Origin: Cordylochernes scorpioides
Lineage: Eukaryota > Arthropoda > Arachnida > Pseudoscorpiones > Chernetidae
Assembly (NCBI GenBank): GCA_030710605.1
Contig: CP092872.1
Coordinates: 8,052,230 to 8,116,229, forward strand
Direction: 5' to 3'
Length of the DNA stretch: 64,000 nucleotides
Shown: positions 10,650 to 22,295 of the stretch, one piece after another
Position numbering within the stretch: the stretch's first letter is position 1
Layout: each line of letters begins with the position of its first letter
The notes under the pieces: generated by a model
What the model saw: the letters and a program-made list of their open reading frames with translations, nothing else
The model's database searches: none
Told to the model about the DNA's origin: nothing
Position numbers and translations under genes: made by a program

Positions 10650-10860
10650 GGTGTTAAGCCTCTGGTCATCTACAGACAATACAGAATGGTTGCAAGGTTT
10701 TCCCAATATGTACTAAGTGCAATTCTCATCCTGAAACCTTAAAACACATTATTGACTCGTCCATTGATGAGCTCTACTCATCCCCAGCAGACTCCAACAA
10801 GCTTTACAAACTTGATATCCTGATATGATTGAGTGGAGATAAGAAAGAAGAAGAAAGTAG
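10650..10860 (+). mobile_element. LINE-S 3' end
   Basis: Codes for the tail of a non-LTR protein (cysteine-rich ...GCKVFP-CTKC...HIID...SSIDELYSSPADSNKLYKL) and ends GAGTGGAGATAAGAAAGAAG. Further LINE-S pieces follow at 11030-11135 and 11140-11215. Confidence 0.6.
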
Positions 10861-11420
10861 TTTTTGAGTTAATTTGTTTTTATCTTTGTTTCTATTTTGT
10901 CTCAGTGAGTGTCAAACTGTCTTACCATATTCTTGAGATGATTCTTTTTCATCTCGATCTTTTTGTTGTCATTACGAAATTCAAAGAGAGACAGTTTGTC
11001 ATTCATTTCTTATTCCTATGATGTAGTACAGGAACCACATTATTGACTCATCCATTGATAGCTCTACTCATTCCCAGCAGACACCATCTACAAGCTTGAT
11101 ACCTTGATATTATTGAGTGGAGATAAGAAAGAAGAGGGTACCAAGCTTGTAGAGCTTGAGACTTTTGATGGGGTATGCTGAGGATAAGTAGAGCAAATCA
11201 ATGGATGATTTGTAAGTGTAAAAGTCAAACTGCTTATTACATGTGTAGACATGTGGTGCACTTACAGTAAAAAGAGTCGCCAACTTCTACTCACCATGAT
11301 TATCATAGTCTGTACCAGGTGTACTAGGTATAACCAAAATACTAGGTATAACCAAAACCAAAAAGGTATAACCAAATATTCTTGAAACTGAACTTTTTTT
11401 TTTTTGCTTATCCCTAGTAC

Positions 11421-11730
11421 AAGTGGTGGGAGGAAGGCTGGTTAAACTGTTTGGTTTTCGACCACTAGGACCCGGGTTCGATTCCCGCATTGGACACTTT
11501 TTTTCTGTTTAAAAAAAAATGCTCCAATGGCCCCCGATTCTTGCAAAAGTCCAACCCCACCAGCAAATGCAAGTAACCAAACGGGGCTCTGGCACATTTG
11601 TAAGTGCAAAGTCGAACTGTTTTCACATGTGTAGACATGTGGTGCGCTTACAGTAAAAGCAGTCGCCAACTACCCACCATGATTATCATGGCCTGTACCA
11701 CGTGTACTAGGGATAAGCAAAAAAAAAAAA
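11421..11730 (+). mobile_element. SINE-1 (tRNA-derived)
   Basis: 5' tRNA-like head with A-box-like TGGGAGGAAGGCTGG and B box GGTTCGATTCC (11473-11483), then a T-run, a body (GCTCCAATGGCC...CAAACGGGGCTCTGGC) and the end ATGATTATCATGGCCTGTACC plus poly(A). An inverted partial copy (11731-11850) follows. Confidence 0.75.
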
Positions 11731-12232
11731 CACTTGGTACAGGCCATGATAATCAAGGAGGGTAGTTAGTGACTGCTTTTACTGTAAGTGCACCACATGT
11801 CTACACATGTGAAAAGCAGTTCGACTTTTCACTTACAAATGTGAATGAAACTAATCTAATTTAACCTAGTGGATTGTACTTGGTGGATTTGAGATTTGTT
11901 TTTTATCACCATGTGGGTATTAGAATAATGGTGGTTTTCAGAGATTTATCTGTTATCATGCCAAATAACAAATGTTTCCATCCACCAATCAATGAACAAG
12001 CTTTCACGTTGTAGTGAAATGTTGGATAGTAGGATAAAGGAGAGCATGGTGGCTACACTCTACAATATACAGTAGAACCTACCTAATAAAGGAAATAAGA
12101 CCTAATCCAAATAATTTATTAGTGTGTGACGTTTCGGCAACAACATTGTCACCATCATCAGTCAAAAGAATGTTTGTTTTGTCTAATGATGGTTCCAATG
12201 TTGTTGCCGAAACGTCACACACTAATAAATTA

Positions 12233-13416
12233 CAGTAAAACCCCGCTAAGACGAACCATGGATATAACGAACCTTCCCTTATAACGAACCCATCGAAAAT
12301 CCCAATTCCATTCCATTAAAATTACCATCGTTATAACGAACTTTTCACTTTTCAAACTAGCGAAAATCGCTATAACGAACCCAATTTTGGTCCCAAAATA
12401 TTAAATTCTATCAAAAATACCATGCTTATAACGAACTTTTAATTTTAATTCTAAAATTCCTAAATTATAATTTTCAAAACTAATTAAAATTTTGTGTGAG
12501 CTCTAGCTCACAGATCGCAATTCAAAACAAAGAATTTAGCGACATTGGGTGTTTTTATTTACGTTCTATTTTTATACTGCGCTCTTTTATAAATTTTTCA
12601 TGCCTTATTGAAAACTAAATTTCTTAACTCTACATTAGGAAAATTCCTTAAAACATGATTTAAATTGTTAAAACCAGTTTTAAAAGATAATGGAAGTGCC
12701 AAAGAAAAAGTCGCTCGTACCAAGATATTACTTGAAAAGAAATTAACCATCATAAAAGCTATTGAGAGTGGTACATCGCAAGCGGAACTTCGGATGAAAA
12801 TGAGCAAAAGTAGCATTTCTACGATATGGGGCAAAAAAGAAGACTATAAAAAAAAAATGCTACAAAGAGGAATCAATCCCAACTATTGCCGCTATCGTCA
12901 GTGTCATTTTAAAAAATGAAGATTTCTTTGCTAGATATGAAACCAAATTTTTGAGGAATATGTTAAAGCAGAAAAAAATAACGGACTTCTTCAAGTAAGC
13001 CTTTGTATCCTATATTGTAATATAATATTTATTTATATAAAATATATTTTTATACCTTTTAAAATATTATTAATAAAGTTTTTATTTAATTTTTACATAT
13101 AAGGTACTTTTCTTGGATTTTTTTGACATATGGGGGGCAGGTTGCATTTATACTAATTAAATTATCAGAGGAACTGGTCAAAAAGGCAATATTTTCACAT
13201 GATTTTGTTTTTATTTTAATATACAGCTTTAATATATAGAAATAGGTTAATTTTTAGGGGGAAAAAAGCAGCCAATATTAAGAGGTAGCCTTTTTTTTTT
13301 TTTTTTGCGCATGCCCTTTAATTATATCCTCAAAAAAAAAATTAAATACCCAAACCGTGGCTATAGTGAACCAAAAGTCCCGTCCCAATGGGGTTCACTA
13401 TAGAGGGGTTTTACTG
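12233..13416 (+). mobile_element. pogo-like DNA transposon (pogo-1.2), degenerate
   Basis: Ends CAGTAAAACCCCGCTAAGAC and GGGGTTTTACTG with TA at 12231-12232 and 13417-13418. The right arm has the empty site: AATAAATTATTTGG occurs there uninterrupted. A similar element lies at 41129-42354. Subterminal repeats of TATAACGAAC are prominent at the 5' side. Confidence 0.8.
12665..12919 (+). pseudogene. CENP-B/pogo-type N-terminal helix-turn-helix remnant
   Basis: An 84-residue frame inside the pogo-like element. The stretch LEKKLTIIKAIESGTSQAEL followed by MKMSKSSISTIW resembles the N-terminal DNA-binding domain of pogo/Tigger transposases. No DDE catalytic domain follows, so this is a decayed transposase. 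Confidence 0.65.
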
Positions 13417-13569
13417 TATTTGGATTAGGTCTTATTTCCTTTATTATAATCTATAATCCAAATTGTGCTTTATCATAGAACCTACCTGTAAAGGACAACA
13501 CCTAATTACAGAGCCAAAGTGTCTTTTAGGAAGAGGTCTCCTTTTACCGGAAAGTTGCAAAATAGTAAA

Positions 13570-13870
13570 AATGGTAATAAAAGAAAATGAGACCTAATCC
13601 AAATAATTTATTAGTGTGTGACGTTTCGGCAACAACATTGTCACCATCATCAGACAAAAGAATAATTATAATAAATAAAATAAGACCTAATCCAAATAAT
13701 TTATTAGTGTGTGACGTTTTGGCAACAACATTGTCCCCATCATCAGACAAAACAAACATTCTTTTGACTGATGATGGGGACAATGTTGTTGCCGTCACAC
13801 ACTAATAAATTATTTGGATTAGGTCTTATTTTCTTGTATTATAATCTATAATCCAAATTGGGCTTTATCA
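13570..13870. mobile_element. PLE-A2 foldback copies
   Basis: Three hammerhead-like blocks with flanks GTGTGTGACGTTTCGGCAAC / GTTGTTGCCG, and outer ends AAATAAGACCTAATCC and AATCTATAATCCAAATTG. The end TTATAATCTATAATCC (~13840-13855) is the empty counterpart of the Helitron site in the right arm. Confidence 0.75.
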
Positions 13871-14104
13871 GTAAAAATGGTAATTTTGCAAATGAAACTG
13901 TCCTTAATAGAGAGGTGTCCTCTAGTGTGTGTATCCTCTCATGGATGTTCTACTGTGTCAATAAATGTATTTGCAACAAGTTTCTCTATTAAGAACAAGG
14001 ATAATATTCCTATTTGCTATAAAAGAAAAAACACAGGGAGATATAAGAGGATGATTGTACAAGCTTTCGGGCAAGACACCTTTCTATGGTTACACAATGA
14101 CACA

Positions 14105-14620
14105 AGTATTAATCTGAAATAAAAAGCTTTCAAGTGTTAACTTATCATCAGGTCAAATATTTTGCAAATACTCTTATTTGCATATGGCGCAAGCCATCAA
14201 CTTTCAGTTGCACAATAAGGAGATGCCTTTTTCTTAATTTATGTACCTTATCCCAGTACAATATCACATTTGTACTATTTTTTTTCACATTGTGTAGCGT
14301 TCTCACGCAATTCTGGCCTTAACTACCCGTTTCATGATTTTTCAGAATGCCTTTAATGACCAATTTTTTGGTCGTTGAGGTACAGCTTGCACCACGCTGA
14401 TGAGTGCCAACAGCCAGAAATGCGTCCGTGGTTAGCTTTTCTTGATTAATCAAGAATGGGTATTTGGCCAATTCTGGAATAATTAAAAATCAACGAGAAT
14501 AGTTGATATTTATTCCGATAGATGGCGCAAGCCATCAGCAACTTTCAGTTGCACGATAAGATGCCTTTTTCTTATCTTATTTTTATGTTGATAAGTTATA
14601 CTCTTACAATTATCAAATGA
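14105..14620. mobile_element. PLE-D element carrying a hammerhead-like motif
   Basis: Marked by AAGCTTTCAAGTGTTAACTT (14124-14143), CCTTATCCCAGTACAATATC, the hammerhead block 14392-14431, AATGGGTATTTGGCCAATTC and GATGGCGCAAGCCATCAGC. 14125-14151 on the minus strand shows another CTGATGA...GAAA arrangement, but with no fitting stem I. Mirror copy at 55560-56060. Confidence 0.65.
14392..14431 (+). ncRNA. Hammerhead ribozyme-like motif (PLE-D)
   Basis: CCACG, CTGATGA, a 13-base stem II region, GAAA, TGC, GTC, CGTGG. Stem I CCACG/CGTGG is fully paired. Stem II of this copy has mismatches compared with other copies (GGG...CCC elsewhere). Confidence 0.55.
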
Positions 14621-14624
14621 TAAG

Positions 14625-15330
14625 GCACAATTTCGATTATAGATTAAATCTACAAGGTAATAAATAAATAGTATGTTATGTTTCTGTAACAGTGTTATTA
14701 CCAAAACATCACACACTATAACTTGACACACAGTTTAATTATTTGGATTTGGTCTTATTAACCTTGTAGTTTTGAAACTTAATGATAAGGCACAATTTGG
14801 ATTATAGATTAAATCTACAAGGTAATAAATAAATAGTATGTTATGTTTCAGTAACAGTGTTATTACCAAAACATCACACATTATAACTTGACACACAGTT
14901 TATTTATTTGGATTTGGTCTTATTAACCTTGTAGTTTTGCAATTATCAAATGATAAGGCACAATTTGGATTATAGATTAAATCTACAAGGTAATAAGACC
15001 AAATAAATATATAGTATGTTATGTCTTAGTAACACTAAACACAAGGCAATAAGACCAAATAAATAAATAGTGTGTGATGTTTTGGTAAGAGCATTGTTAC
15101 CATCAGACAAGTATTCAGTACTTTTGTCACACACTATTTAGATTTTATATATCTTAATACTTTGTTTCTAATCTATAATCCTACTAAGGTAGAATTTTGA
15201 TTATAAACACAAGGTAATATGAATAGTGTGTGATGTTTTGGTTACAGCGCTGTTACAGAAATGTTACACATTATTTATTTAGATTTGGTGTTATTACCTT
15301 TTGTTTATAATCAAAATTGTGCCTTATCAC
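14625..15330. mobile_element. Cluster of short PLE-A foldbacks
   Basis: Four shortened copies in a row, each with GATAAGGCACAATTTGGAT or its inverse and the block TAACAGTGTTATTACC or a relative. Some have lost the middle. Mirror cluster 53010-55560 is longer. Confidence 0.65.
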
Positions 15331-16004
15331 ACACCTACCTATATATTTGCTATAGAGGTTGGTAACTGCAAATGTTATCCACAATATAACAGAATATCAG
15401 ACCAGCTCCCATAAGTTGGTGTGTTAGAATCATGTCCTGGATTGTCCCCAAGCTCCTGTTAGCTAGCTTGGCTATACACTCAAGAAGATGTTGCATTCTT
15501 TAGATCTAACCTGATGGAGTGAAAGAAATGGTTGCATATTTCTTGGAAGTAGCTCTTGGTTGACTCCCTGCACACATCCACACTACTCTCTACCAACATA
15601 GATTCAATAAAGGATAATATATAACAAAGGTTGACGACGCAGACATCCTGTCCAAAGACATCCAGCGACAAGACAATTAAAATAATTTTATTGACATCTT
15701 GTCAATACATGCAAAGTCCACAGTCTTGCACTATTTATGTACAATGAATATGGCGCCTTTGCCAGCGCTGTAGAGTTTGGTGGAGAATCACCAGCGGGTC
15801 TCCAGCGACACCACACATTTCGCGATCTACGAAGAAAACGTAGATCGCATACTTCGCCGCTGAGGAGATGGTGATGGTGTGGTCCTCGAGACCAACTGGA
15901 AAGATCCAGCGACAAGAGCTTCTTGGATGTTAACCCAGTAAATGAATGCATTGGAAAAAGTCACAAATAGAATACTTGTTAAGGATAAGACACAATTTGG
16001 ATTA
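15331..16004. other. Moderately GC segment shared with the right arm; no gene called
   Basis: 15480-15960 matches 52060-52480 and 52800-53000 in inverse, where a SINE-1 interrupts it. It includes the repeated block also found at 9440-9560. Several short frames exist on the minus strand but no known domain. Confidence 0.4.
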
Positions 16005-16629
16005 TCTATATATATAAAAATGAATATTTGTCTGTTTGTTGGTTTGTATGCCCTGTATACAAATTCGCAGTAGTTCACTAATTCAAACCAAAATTTCCAT
16101 ACATATGTAAAAAATAACGGGGATGACGATAGGCTATTTAAAAATATATATAAATCAATTATTAAAACTATATATTCAAATTATTCTACTTAGCTCACGA
16201 GCAGCGCCCTCTAGAACGCTGGCGATCTGCCGGCGGCGCGCGCCTGTTGGCTGCCGGCGAGCTTGTGACTTCCCTGTCGAGAAAATGTAATCGTCCGGCT
16301 GCCGGCCGGTTGGACAGTCCAAGTTCCCACCGACCAATTAGAGGGATCAAGAGGTCCTGGCGCGTGGGGGCAGAGTTGGTGACACAGAAAAAAGCCTAAT
16401 GATCCCGGGATTCTGCTCGAAAAATCCCGGGATTACTGGTTTGTGCATGAAAACCAGCGCAAATATATATTTTTCTTATCTAGCATTTTGGTAATCAAAC
16501 AGATGATGAGATAGCACACTTTTGACGTTTTGTTTATACAGCTGCATTTCGGGTCTTTTTTTTTCTGAGAGATTTGAAATTATTTTCATTTACTAATAAC
16601 GAAGGGTTATTCTGCAAGATCTTTCCAAA

Positions 16630-16872
16630 ATGACAGCCTCTAGAATGAGAATTTTAGAAGAGCGATGCAATAAAACATCTTTAGTCCTCCAATATCTGCA
16701 CAATCCGCAAGCACAGTTAGAAAAAAATAATATGGTCAAAGACTTTAGCGTGAAATTGCTTTTGCGTCTTAAACCGTTACAGGAACAAATGGCCGAAGTA
16801 AGAATTCAGGCTGATAATTCGCAACTTCCTCGGAGTTTACAAGAACCCCATGAGCCATCACAATCGAATTGA
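16630..16872 (+). pseudogene. hAT transposase fragment
   Basis: 80 residues, MTASRMRILEERCNKTS onward with LVLQYLHNPQ, a wording seen in hAT proteins before the C-terminal domain. Ends in a stop and is followed in another frame by the dimerisation domain, so the gene is broken. Confidence 0.5.
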
Positions 16873-16954
16873 GCGCCGATTGTAAGAAGCTATTGAGGCT
16901 GCCTCTTCAACTTCAATTGAAATACCTACACCAGACTCCGCATCCTACTCAACT

Positions 16955-17173
16955 ATGATTAACCACAAACTTAATATTGCTGCTCAGTCAGGCAAACGAG
17001 GACCCCATTCAGAGAGTGTGTATCAATACTTGCTGACAATTCCTCCAACGTCTGTGGAATCGGAAAGAGTCTTCTCCTCCTCTGGATACCTATGCAATAA
17101 GATACGTTCTAGTTTGCATGATGACACTCTTGACAAATTATCTTTCCTACGCTCAAATCTTTCTCGAAATTGA
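16955..17173 (+). pseudogene. hAT transposase C-terminal dimerisation domain
   Basis: Contains the hallmark IPPTSVESERVFSSSG, then LCNKIRSSL and LDKLSFLRSNL, typical of the hATC domain of hAT transposases. Only the C-terminal ~70 residues remain. Followed by AATAAAG at 17189. Confidence 0.85.
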
Positions 17174-17894
17174 ATTTTTATCCTTAAAATAAAGTAATTC
17201 ATGGTTTTAAAACGGTGCTGTCTTCTTTCTAAACATTAATACATAGTTGGGCAAAATGCAATAATGATTACATTTTCTATAATCACAATTGCAAATAATC
17301 ATGATTACATTTGCTATAATTACAATTACAAGTAATATTAATCACAATTGCTATAATTATATATAGAATTACGAGTAATTATGTTTACATTCTAATGCAA
17401 TTATTTTCTTTTGCAAAGTAATGCATTGCAAAGTAATCGTAATTACAAGGTAATGTATTACTTTGAATGGATTACTGCCCAACACTGCATTAAGAGATGT
17501 GATCTAAGAGTTCCAAGAACAGTAATTTTTTCCAGATGTGTGTACAGTAATTGACAGATAATTTCAAACTTTAACCCAAAAGCAATGATTTAGTTCAAAG
17601 GCAGGCGCAAAATATATGGCTTTCAGGTATTTCATCGAAGTAAGTGCCACGTCATTGGCACTATATAAAAGAATAAATTAAATATATAACGAACGAAACG
17701 ATATACCTCTTGGCGTAGAAAGACGAAAATGTTTTTCAATCCCGGGATTGAGAAAAAAGCAATCCCGGGATTGAAAATATGTACCGGGATTGGAAGCCCT
17801 ACTCGCGGGTGACCTCCGGGAACTATGTCCATCTTCCATATGTAATATACATTTAATCGTGTAAACCCGGGCGTTGCCCGGGTCATTCGTCTAG

Positions 17895-18370
17895 TAGATT
17901 ATAAACACAAGGTAATAAGACCAAATCCAAATAAATAAATAGTGTGTGACGTTTCAGTAACAGTGTTGTTTCCATCTTCAGACAAAAGTACTGAATACGG
18001 TACTTCATTGGGGTTGTTCATTAGAACAGCAGTCCTTGATTTCCAGACTTAAGTCAGGTCATCTATGGACAATGACTTTCCAGAATGGTTGCAAGGTTTT
18101 CCCACTATGTACTAAGTCTCAACCTGCAACTCCAAACCACATCATTAACTCAAGGTAATTAGACCAAATAAATAATGTGTAACATTTAGGTAACAGCATT
18201 GTTACTATCATCAAACAAAAGTACTGATGAGTAAAAAATATCACAGCATGCTTTTAAATAGTACTGTTATGAATCCTCATTCAGTACTTTTGTTTGAAGA
18301 TGGTAACAACACTGTTACTGAAACGTCACACACCATTTATTTGGATTTAGTCTTATTACCTTGTGTTTAG
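17895..18370. mobile_element. PLE-A1 foldbacks
   Basis: Continuation of the copy split by the Helitron, then a second foldback (18145-18370) with hammerhead-like blocks in both orientations. Ends ATTACCTTGTGTTTA. Confidence 0.7.
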
Positions 18371-18489
18371 AATACTTGTTAATAAAATGCAAGTAAAGTT
18401 TCTGAAGGCTTGCACCATTATGTATGAATAAATAGCAACTAATAGTTACTTTCTACCAACATAAGGTAATAAAACCAAATCTATGGTCT

Positions 18490-18900
18490 TATCTACCATC
18501 TTCTTTCTTATCTCCACTCAATCATATTAAGGTATCAAGCTTGTAAAGCTTGTTGATGGTGTCTGCCGGGGAAGAGTAGAGCTTATCAATGGATGAGTTT
18601 GACAACCATCATGACTGGGTGAAGTAAAATGTGTCTGCCTTTGTCATTAAGACTGGGAGCACTACTCAGTGGCAGCCTGACTTAGCTCCAAAAGAAATGG
18701 CCGCCTCTGACATGAGGAACAGACGCCGTGTGCAGCCGCTCCTAACATGAGAGTAAAAATACTGCTCATCCTGTATCCCTGGAGCCCTTACAGGGTACTA
18801 TCAGCCGGGCCAGCTGAGCCCAGGTTTTTTTAGTGAGCTTGTTACTGCTCCCCCTCCTCCTTTTTCATCCGGGCTTGGGACCGGCAAAGGCGGAGTTGTC
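18490..18900 (-). repeat. LINE-S 3' end joined to R300
   Basis: 18490-18600 is a minus LINE-S tail (CTTCTTTCTTATCTCCACTC). 18605-18900 is repeat R300, also at 27660-27960, 31190-31500 and 45460-45755, ending GGACCGGCAAAGGCGGAG. R300 is likely a non-LTR fragment but no domain is clear. Confidence 0.55.
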
Positions 18901-19049
18901 TTATCTTGTGTTTACCTAATCTCTATAGAAATCTTGTACCTAAACACTTTACTAAGACAAGAAAATAAGACCTAATAATTTAATAGTGTGTGACATTTCA
19001 ACAACAGCATTGTCACCATCATTAGACAAAAGAATGAAGCTTTATCACT

Positions 19050-19690
19050 ACTCTTTACTAAGGTTCAGTTAAACCTTTCTATAACAACAGGAGGCCAAGA
19101 ATTTTATGGTATTATTATACTCACAATTAGAACATTGCTATAACCACGGTTAGAACAAATGGATTTTATGTTGTTATTATTTGGTTGCAAGGTTTTCCCA
19201 CTATGTACTAATTGCAATTCTCAGCCTGCAACCCCAAGACATATTATTGACTGTATTGACTCATCCATTGATGAGCTCTACTCTTCCCCGGCAGACACCA
19301 TCAACAAGCTTTACAAGCTTAATACCTTAGTGTGATTGAGTGGAGATAAGAAAGAAGAAGAAGATGTTATAAAAGAGGGTGTAAGAATGAGGTTATCCAC
19401 TAAAAGACCTAATCCAAATAATTTATTAGTGTGTGACGTTTCGGCAACAACATTGTCACCATCATCAGACAAAAGAATAAATGAGAAAAAATATTACAGC
19501 AAGTTCTTATATAGTACTGTTATCAAGTGTTTATACAAGATAACAGATAAGGAAAATAGTTCATTTATTCTTTTGTCTGATGATGGTGACAATGTTGTTG
19601 CCGTCACACACTAATAAATTATTTGGATTAGGTGTCTTATTTTCTTATATTATAATCTATAATCCAAATTGTGCTTTATCAGAGGTTATC
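19050..19690. repeat. LINE-S 3' end (19190-19360) and PLE-A2 foldback (19395-19690)
   Basis: 19190-19360 plus encodes the LINE-S tail (EL-SSPADTINKLYKL) and GAGTGGAGATAAGAAAGAAG. 19395-19690 carries inverted blocks GACGTTTCGGCAACAAC and CTGATGATGGTGACAATG. A CTATAAC inverted pair around 19080 and 19140 is a small MITE piece. Confidence 0.6.
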
Positions 19691-20114
19691 TACTGTACAT
19701 ATCTACACATGTAACACAACATTGCTCTGCTAACAAGGTGCTAGAATCCTGTTTGGTTACCTGAACTCACCAGTGGTGCTGAAGTTGGGAACCATCCAAG
19801 AAATTCTACAGAGACTACTGATGGAGGGAGCTATATGGGTAAATGTTGTGTTCCAGCATTCAGTTGTCTACAAATGTCTTTGCCAACTAATGAGTATGTT
19901 CCCCACCAAAATAAAGAAAAATGTTTTGGTTTTTGCATATTGCCAATTCAATTGTCTTCAGATTTTACTTGTCCTATTTCCACACATAGGGCCATGATAA
20001 TCATGGGGAATTACTGTAAATCCCATGTGAGACCACATGCAAACTTCTCTTTGGTTTTTATTTGTTAAAACACTGTTACTGAAATGTCAAACACTATTTT
20101 TTTTATTTGGATTT

Positions 20115-20495
20115 GGTTGATAAGGCACAATTTGGATTATAGATTATAAACACAAGGTAAGACCAAATCAAAATAAATAAATAGTGTGTGACGTTTCGGT
20201 AACAGCGTTGTTACCATCTTCAGACAAAAGTATTGAATGAGAGAATTTTACCACAGCATGTTTTAAATAGTTACTGTTATCAAGTGTGTAAACAAGATAA
20301 CAGATAAGAAGAAGATATTTATCTGAGATGCTGTGGTAAAATTTCTCATTCAGTACTTTTGTCTGAAGATGGTAACAACGCTGTTACCAAAACGTCACAC
20401 ACTATTTATTTGGATTTGGTCTTCTTACCTTGATTTGGATTTGGTCTTATTACCTTGTGTTTATAATTTGTAATCCAAATTGTGTCTTATCATTG
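20115..20495. mobile_element. PLE-A1 foldback, near complete
   Basis: Opens GATAAGGCACAATTTGGAT, closes ATCCAAATTGTGTCTTATC; inverted arms meet near 20300. Hammerhead-like blocks at 20184-20226 (minus) and 20347-20395 (plus). Confidence 0.8.
20184..20226 (-). ncRNA. Hammerhead-like motif, PLE-A1 reference copy
   Basis: Minus strand: TTGT, CTGAAGA (20223-20217), one T, GGTAACA, ACGC, TGTTACC (7 bp perfect stem II), GAAAC (20197-20193), GTC, ACACAC. Stem I is ~3 bp (UGU/ACA) and stem III has no loop, so any activity would need a dimer or an atypical fold. Confidence 0.5.
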
Positions 20496-20529
20496 TGTTT
20501 ATAAACAAATGTTACTTGGCTATTCAGAA

Positions 20530-20860
20530 CATGGTTGGACTTGAAATTTGATGATGTAATCTATTGAGGTATTTCTATCATGATAATCATGGGGAATTTC
20601 TGTAGAACCTCCCATGAGAGACCACATGTAAACTTCTCTTCAGTTTTTATTTGTCCTATCTACATATAGGTCCATGATAATCATGGGAAATTACTTTAGA
20701 ACCTTCCATTAGAGACCACATGTAAACTTCTCTTTGGTTTTTATTTGTTCTATGTACACATGGGGCCATGATAATATTGGGGAATTACTGTAGAACCTCC
20801 CATGAGAGATCACATGCAAACTTCTCTTCAGTTTTTATTTGTCCTATGGGGCCATGCAAT
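20530..20860. repeat. Short tandem array (~95-110 bp units)
   Basis: Three units of GAGAGACCACATG(T/C)AAACTTCTCTT...TTTTTATTTGTCC...CCATGATAATCATGG. The mirror array at 49610-50120 has a different copy number. Confidence 0.6.
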
Positions 20861-20889
20861 TATAAGGAGGGCCTGGCTAATCAATAGTT

Positions 20890-21304
20890 TTTTTTTTTTT
20901 ACTTATCCTTTTAGTCTAAATTAGACAAGATCTTGGAGGTCGTGCTCGTAAAGAAGCTCAAGAACTCTTCGTGGTTCTCTGTACAGGGATCTTTTGTCCT
21001 TTCCAATGCAATTTAGTAAATGTTGGGGAGTGGCCTCTTCGGTTTTGCACCTAATGCACATGGGGAAGCTTTTGGCTCCCTCTTTATAGACTAGAGGGCG
21101 CAGGTGACCAGATTTCCATCTGGCCAACTGTGTCGATTCCCTTCTGTTTAGTTGGAGGGTCTGTTTTTTGGGGTTTTCTACCTGGTACCAAGAATGATGG
21201 AAACTATCTCTATGGTTCCTTATTAGTTGTAGTTTCAGTTTGTTAATATGGTCCCTTGCTGAAAGGTAGGTCTCGGAGTTCACCCCATCAGGATGTCCAA
21301 TCAA
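20890..21304 (-). pseudogene. LINE-X 3' end (C-terminal zinc-finger region)
   Basis: 127 residues on the minus strand: STQLARWKSGHLRPLVYKEG, FPMCIRCKTEEATPQHLLNC (C-x2-C...H-x4-C) and ELLYEHDLQDLV, followed by a stop and an A-run. This is the C-terminal region after RT/RNase H of a non-LTR retrotransposon, 5'-truncated. AATCAATAG on both sides is the likely target duplication. The right arm lacks it and instead has LINE-Y nearby (49046-49335). Confidence 0.7.
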
Positions 21305-21449
21305 TAGTGATTCCTACAAGTGGTTTAACCACTGATGAGCCAGGCCCTCCCATTATTTTTATAATTGCAGTAAGGGAGGGCAGTAGAAAATGAAATTATT
21401 TAAAAAGAATCATTTGGTAAATCATCATATTTTATAACTTCTCACATAG

Positions 21450-21990
21450 GATGATAAAGCACAATTTGGATTATTGTTTATAAACACAAGGTAATAAGAC
21501 TAAATCTAAATAAATAGTGTGTGATGTTTCGGTAACATCCTTGTTACCATCTTCAGACAAAAGTACTGAATGAGAAATTTTACCACAGTATGTTTTAAAT
21601 AGTTAGTTATCAAGTGTGTAAACAAGATAGCAGAAAAGAAGAAGATAATTTTCTGAGAAACACAGAATATTATTCTTATATATTCTATAATTATCTGCTA
21701 TCTTGTTTACACACTTGATAACAGTAACTATTTAAACCATGCTGTGGTAAAATTTCTCATTCAGTACTTTTGTCTGAAAATGGTAACAACGCTGTTACTG
21801 AAACATCACACGCTATTTATTTATTTAGATTTGGTCTTATTACCTTGTGTTTATAATCTATAATCCAAATTGTGCCTTATCAACTGAATGAGGTCTTTTG
21901 TCTGACAATGGTGACAACACTGTTACCAAAATGTCAAACACTATTTATTTGGTCTTATTAGCTTGTGTTTATAATCCAAATTGTGCCTTA
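21450..21990. mobile_element. PLE-A1 foldbacks
   Basis: A long foldback with AGTACTGAATGAGAAATTTT and its inverse around a centre near 21660, plus a shorter one at 21885-21990. Confidence 0.7.
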
Positions 21991-22295
21991 TCATTGTGTT
22001 TATAAACAAATGTTACTTGGCTATTCAGAACATAGTTGGACTTGAAATTTGATGATGTAATCTATTGAGGTATTTCCATCATCATTGTTAGGGTGTTCCA
22101 TGAGAGACCGTGGTCCAGAAAACCTGGTTAACCTTGGTATCTCTTGTAGATGGTCTTTCATAGAAAATCTGTTGAAACTTCTTCATGACTTGGCCTGACA
22201 TGACAGAGCTTCTGATAAGAGCCCACCTCTAGGAAAGACCAGAGTGGGCCATGGTATCTCTCATGGGAGACTCGAATGTGCATTACAAATAATGT

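Larger units (their letters stand above)
12090..13480. mobile_element. PLE-A2 foldback, split by a pogo-like element
   Basis: Begins TAATAAAGGAAATAAGACC and ends CAAATTGTGCTTTATCA; both sides carry TAGAACCTACC, a target duplication within a MITE-P2. Without the nested pogo it is ~200 bp with two hammerhead-like blocks. The right-arm MITE (around 57115-57126) lacks this insertion. Confidence 0.65.
16390..17805 (+). mobile_element. hAT transposon relic inside the Helitron
   Basis: Bounded by subterminal repeats of ATCCCGGGATT (16404-16434 and 17735-17775). Starts near AAGCCTAATGATCCCGGGAT and ends near CCGGGATTGGAAGCCCT. It contains two transposase frames, one with the hAT dimerisation motif. 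17240-17480 is A/T-rich with repeated AATCATGATTAC / TAATTACAA words. Confidence 0.6.
16005..17894 (+). mobile_element. Helitron, non-autonomous, with hAT remains
   Basis: Starts TCTATATATATAAAAATGAA and ends with the hairpin ACCCGGGC-GTT-GCCCGGGT, 8 bases, then CTAG (17891-17894). It sits between A (16004) and T (17895); joining the flanks restores the PLE-A word GGATTATAGATTATAAAC, so both ends are certain. No Rep/helicase frame is visible. The interior holds a hAT relic (16390-17805). Confidence 0.85.

Noticed and set aside
14125-14151. Further hammerhead (CTGATGA, AAGT/ACTT, GAAA)
   Set aside because: No fitting cleavage triplet or stem I partner; kept only as part of PLE-D.
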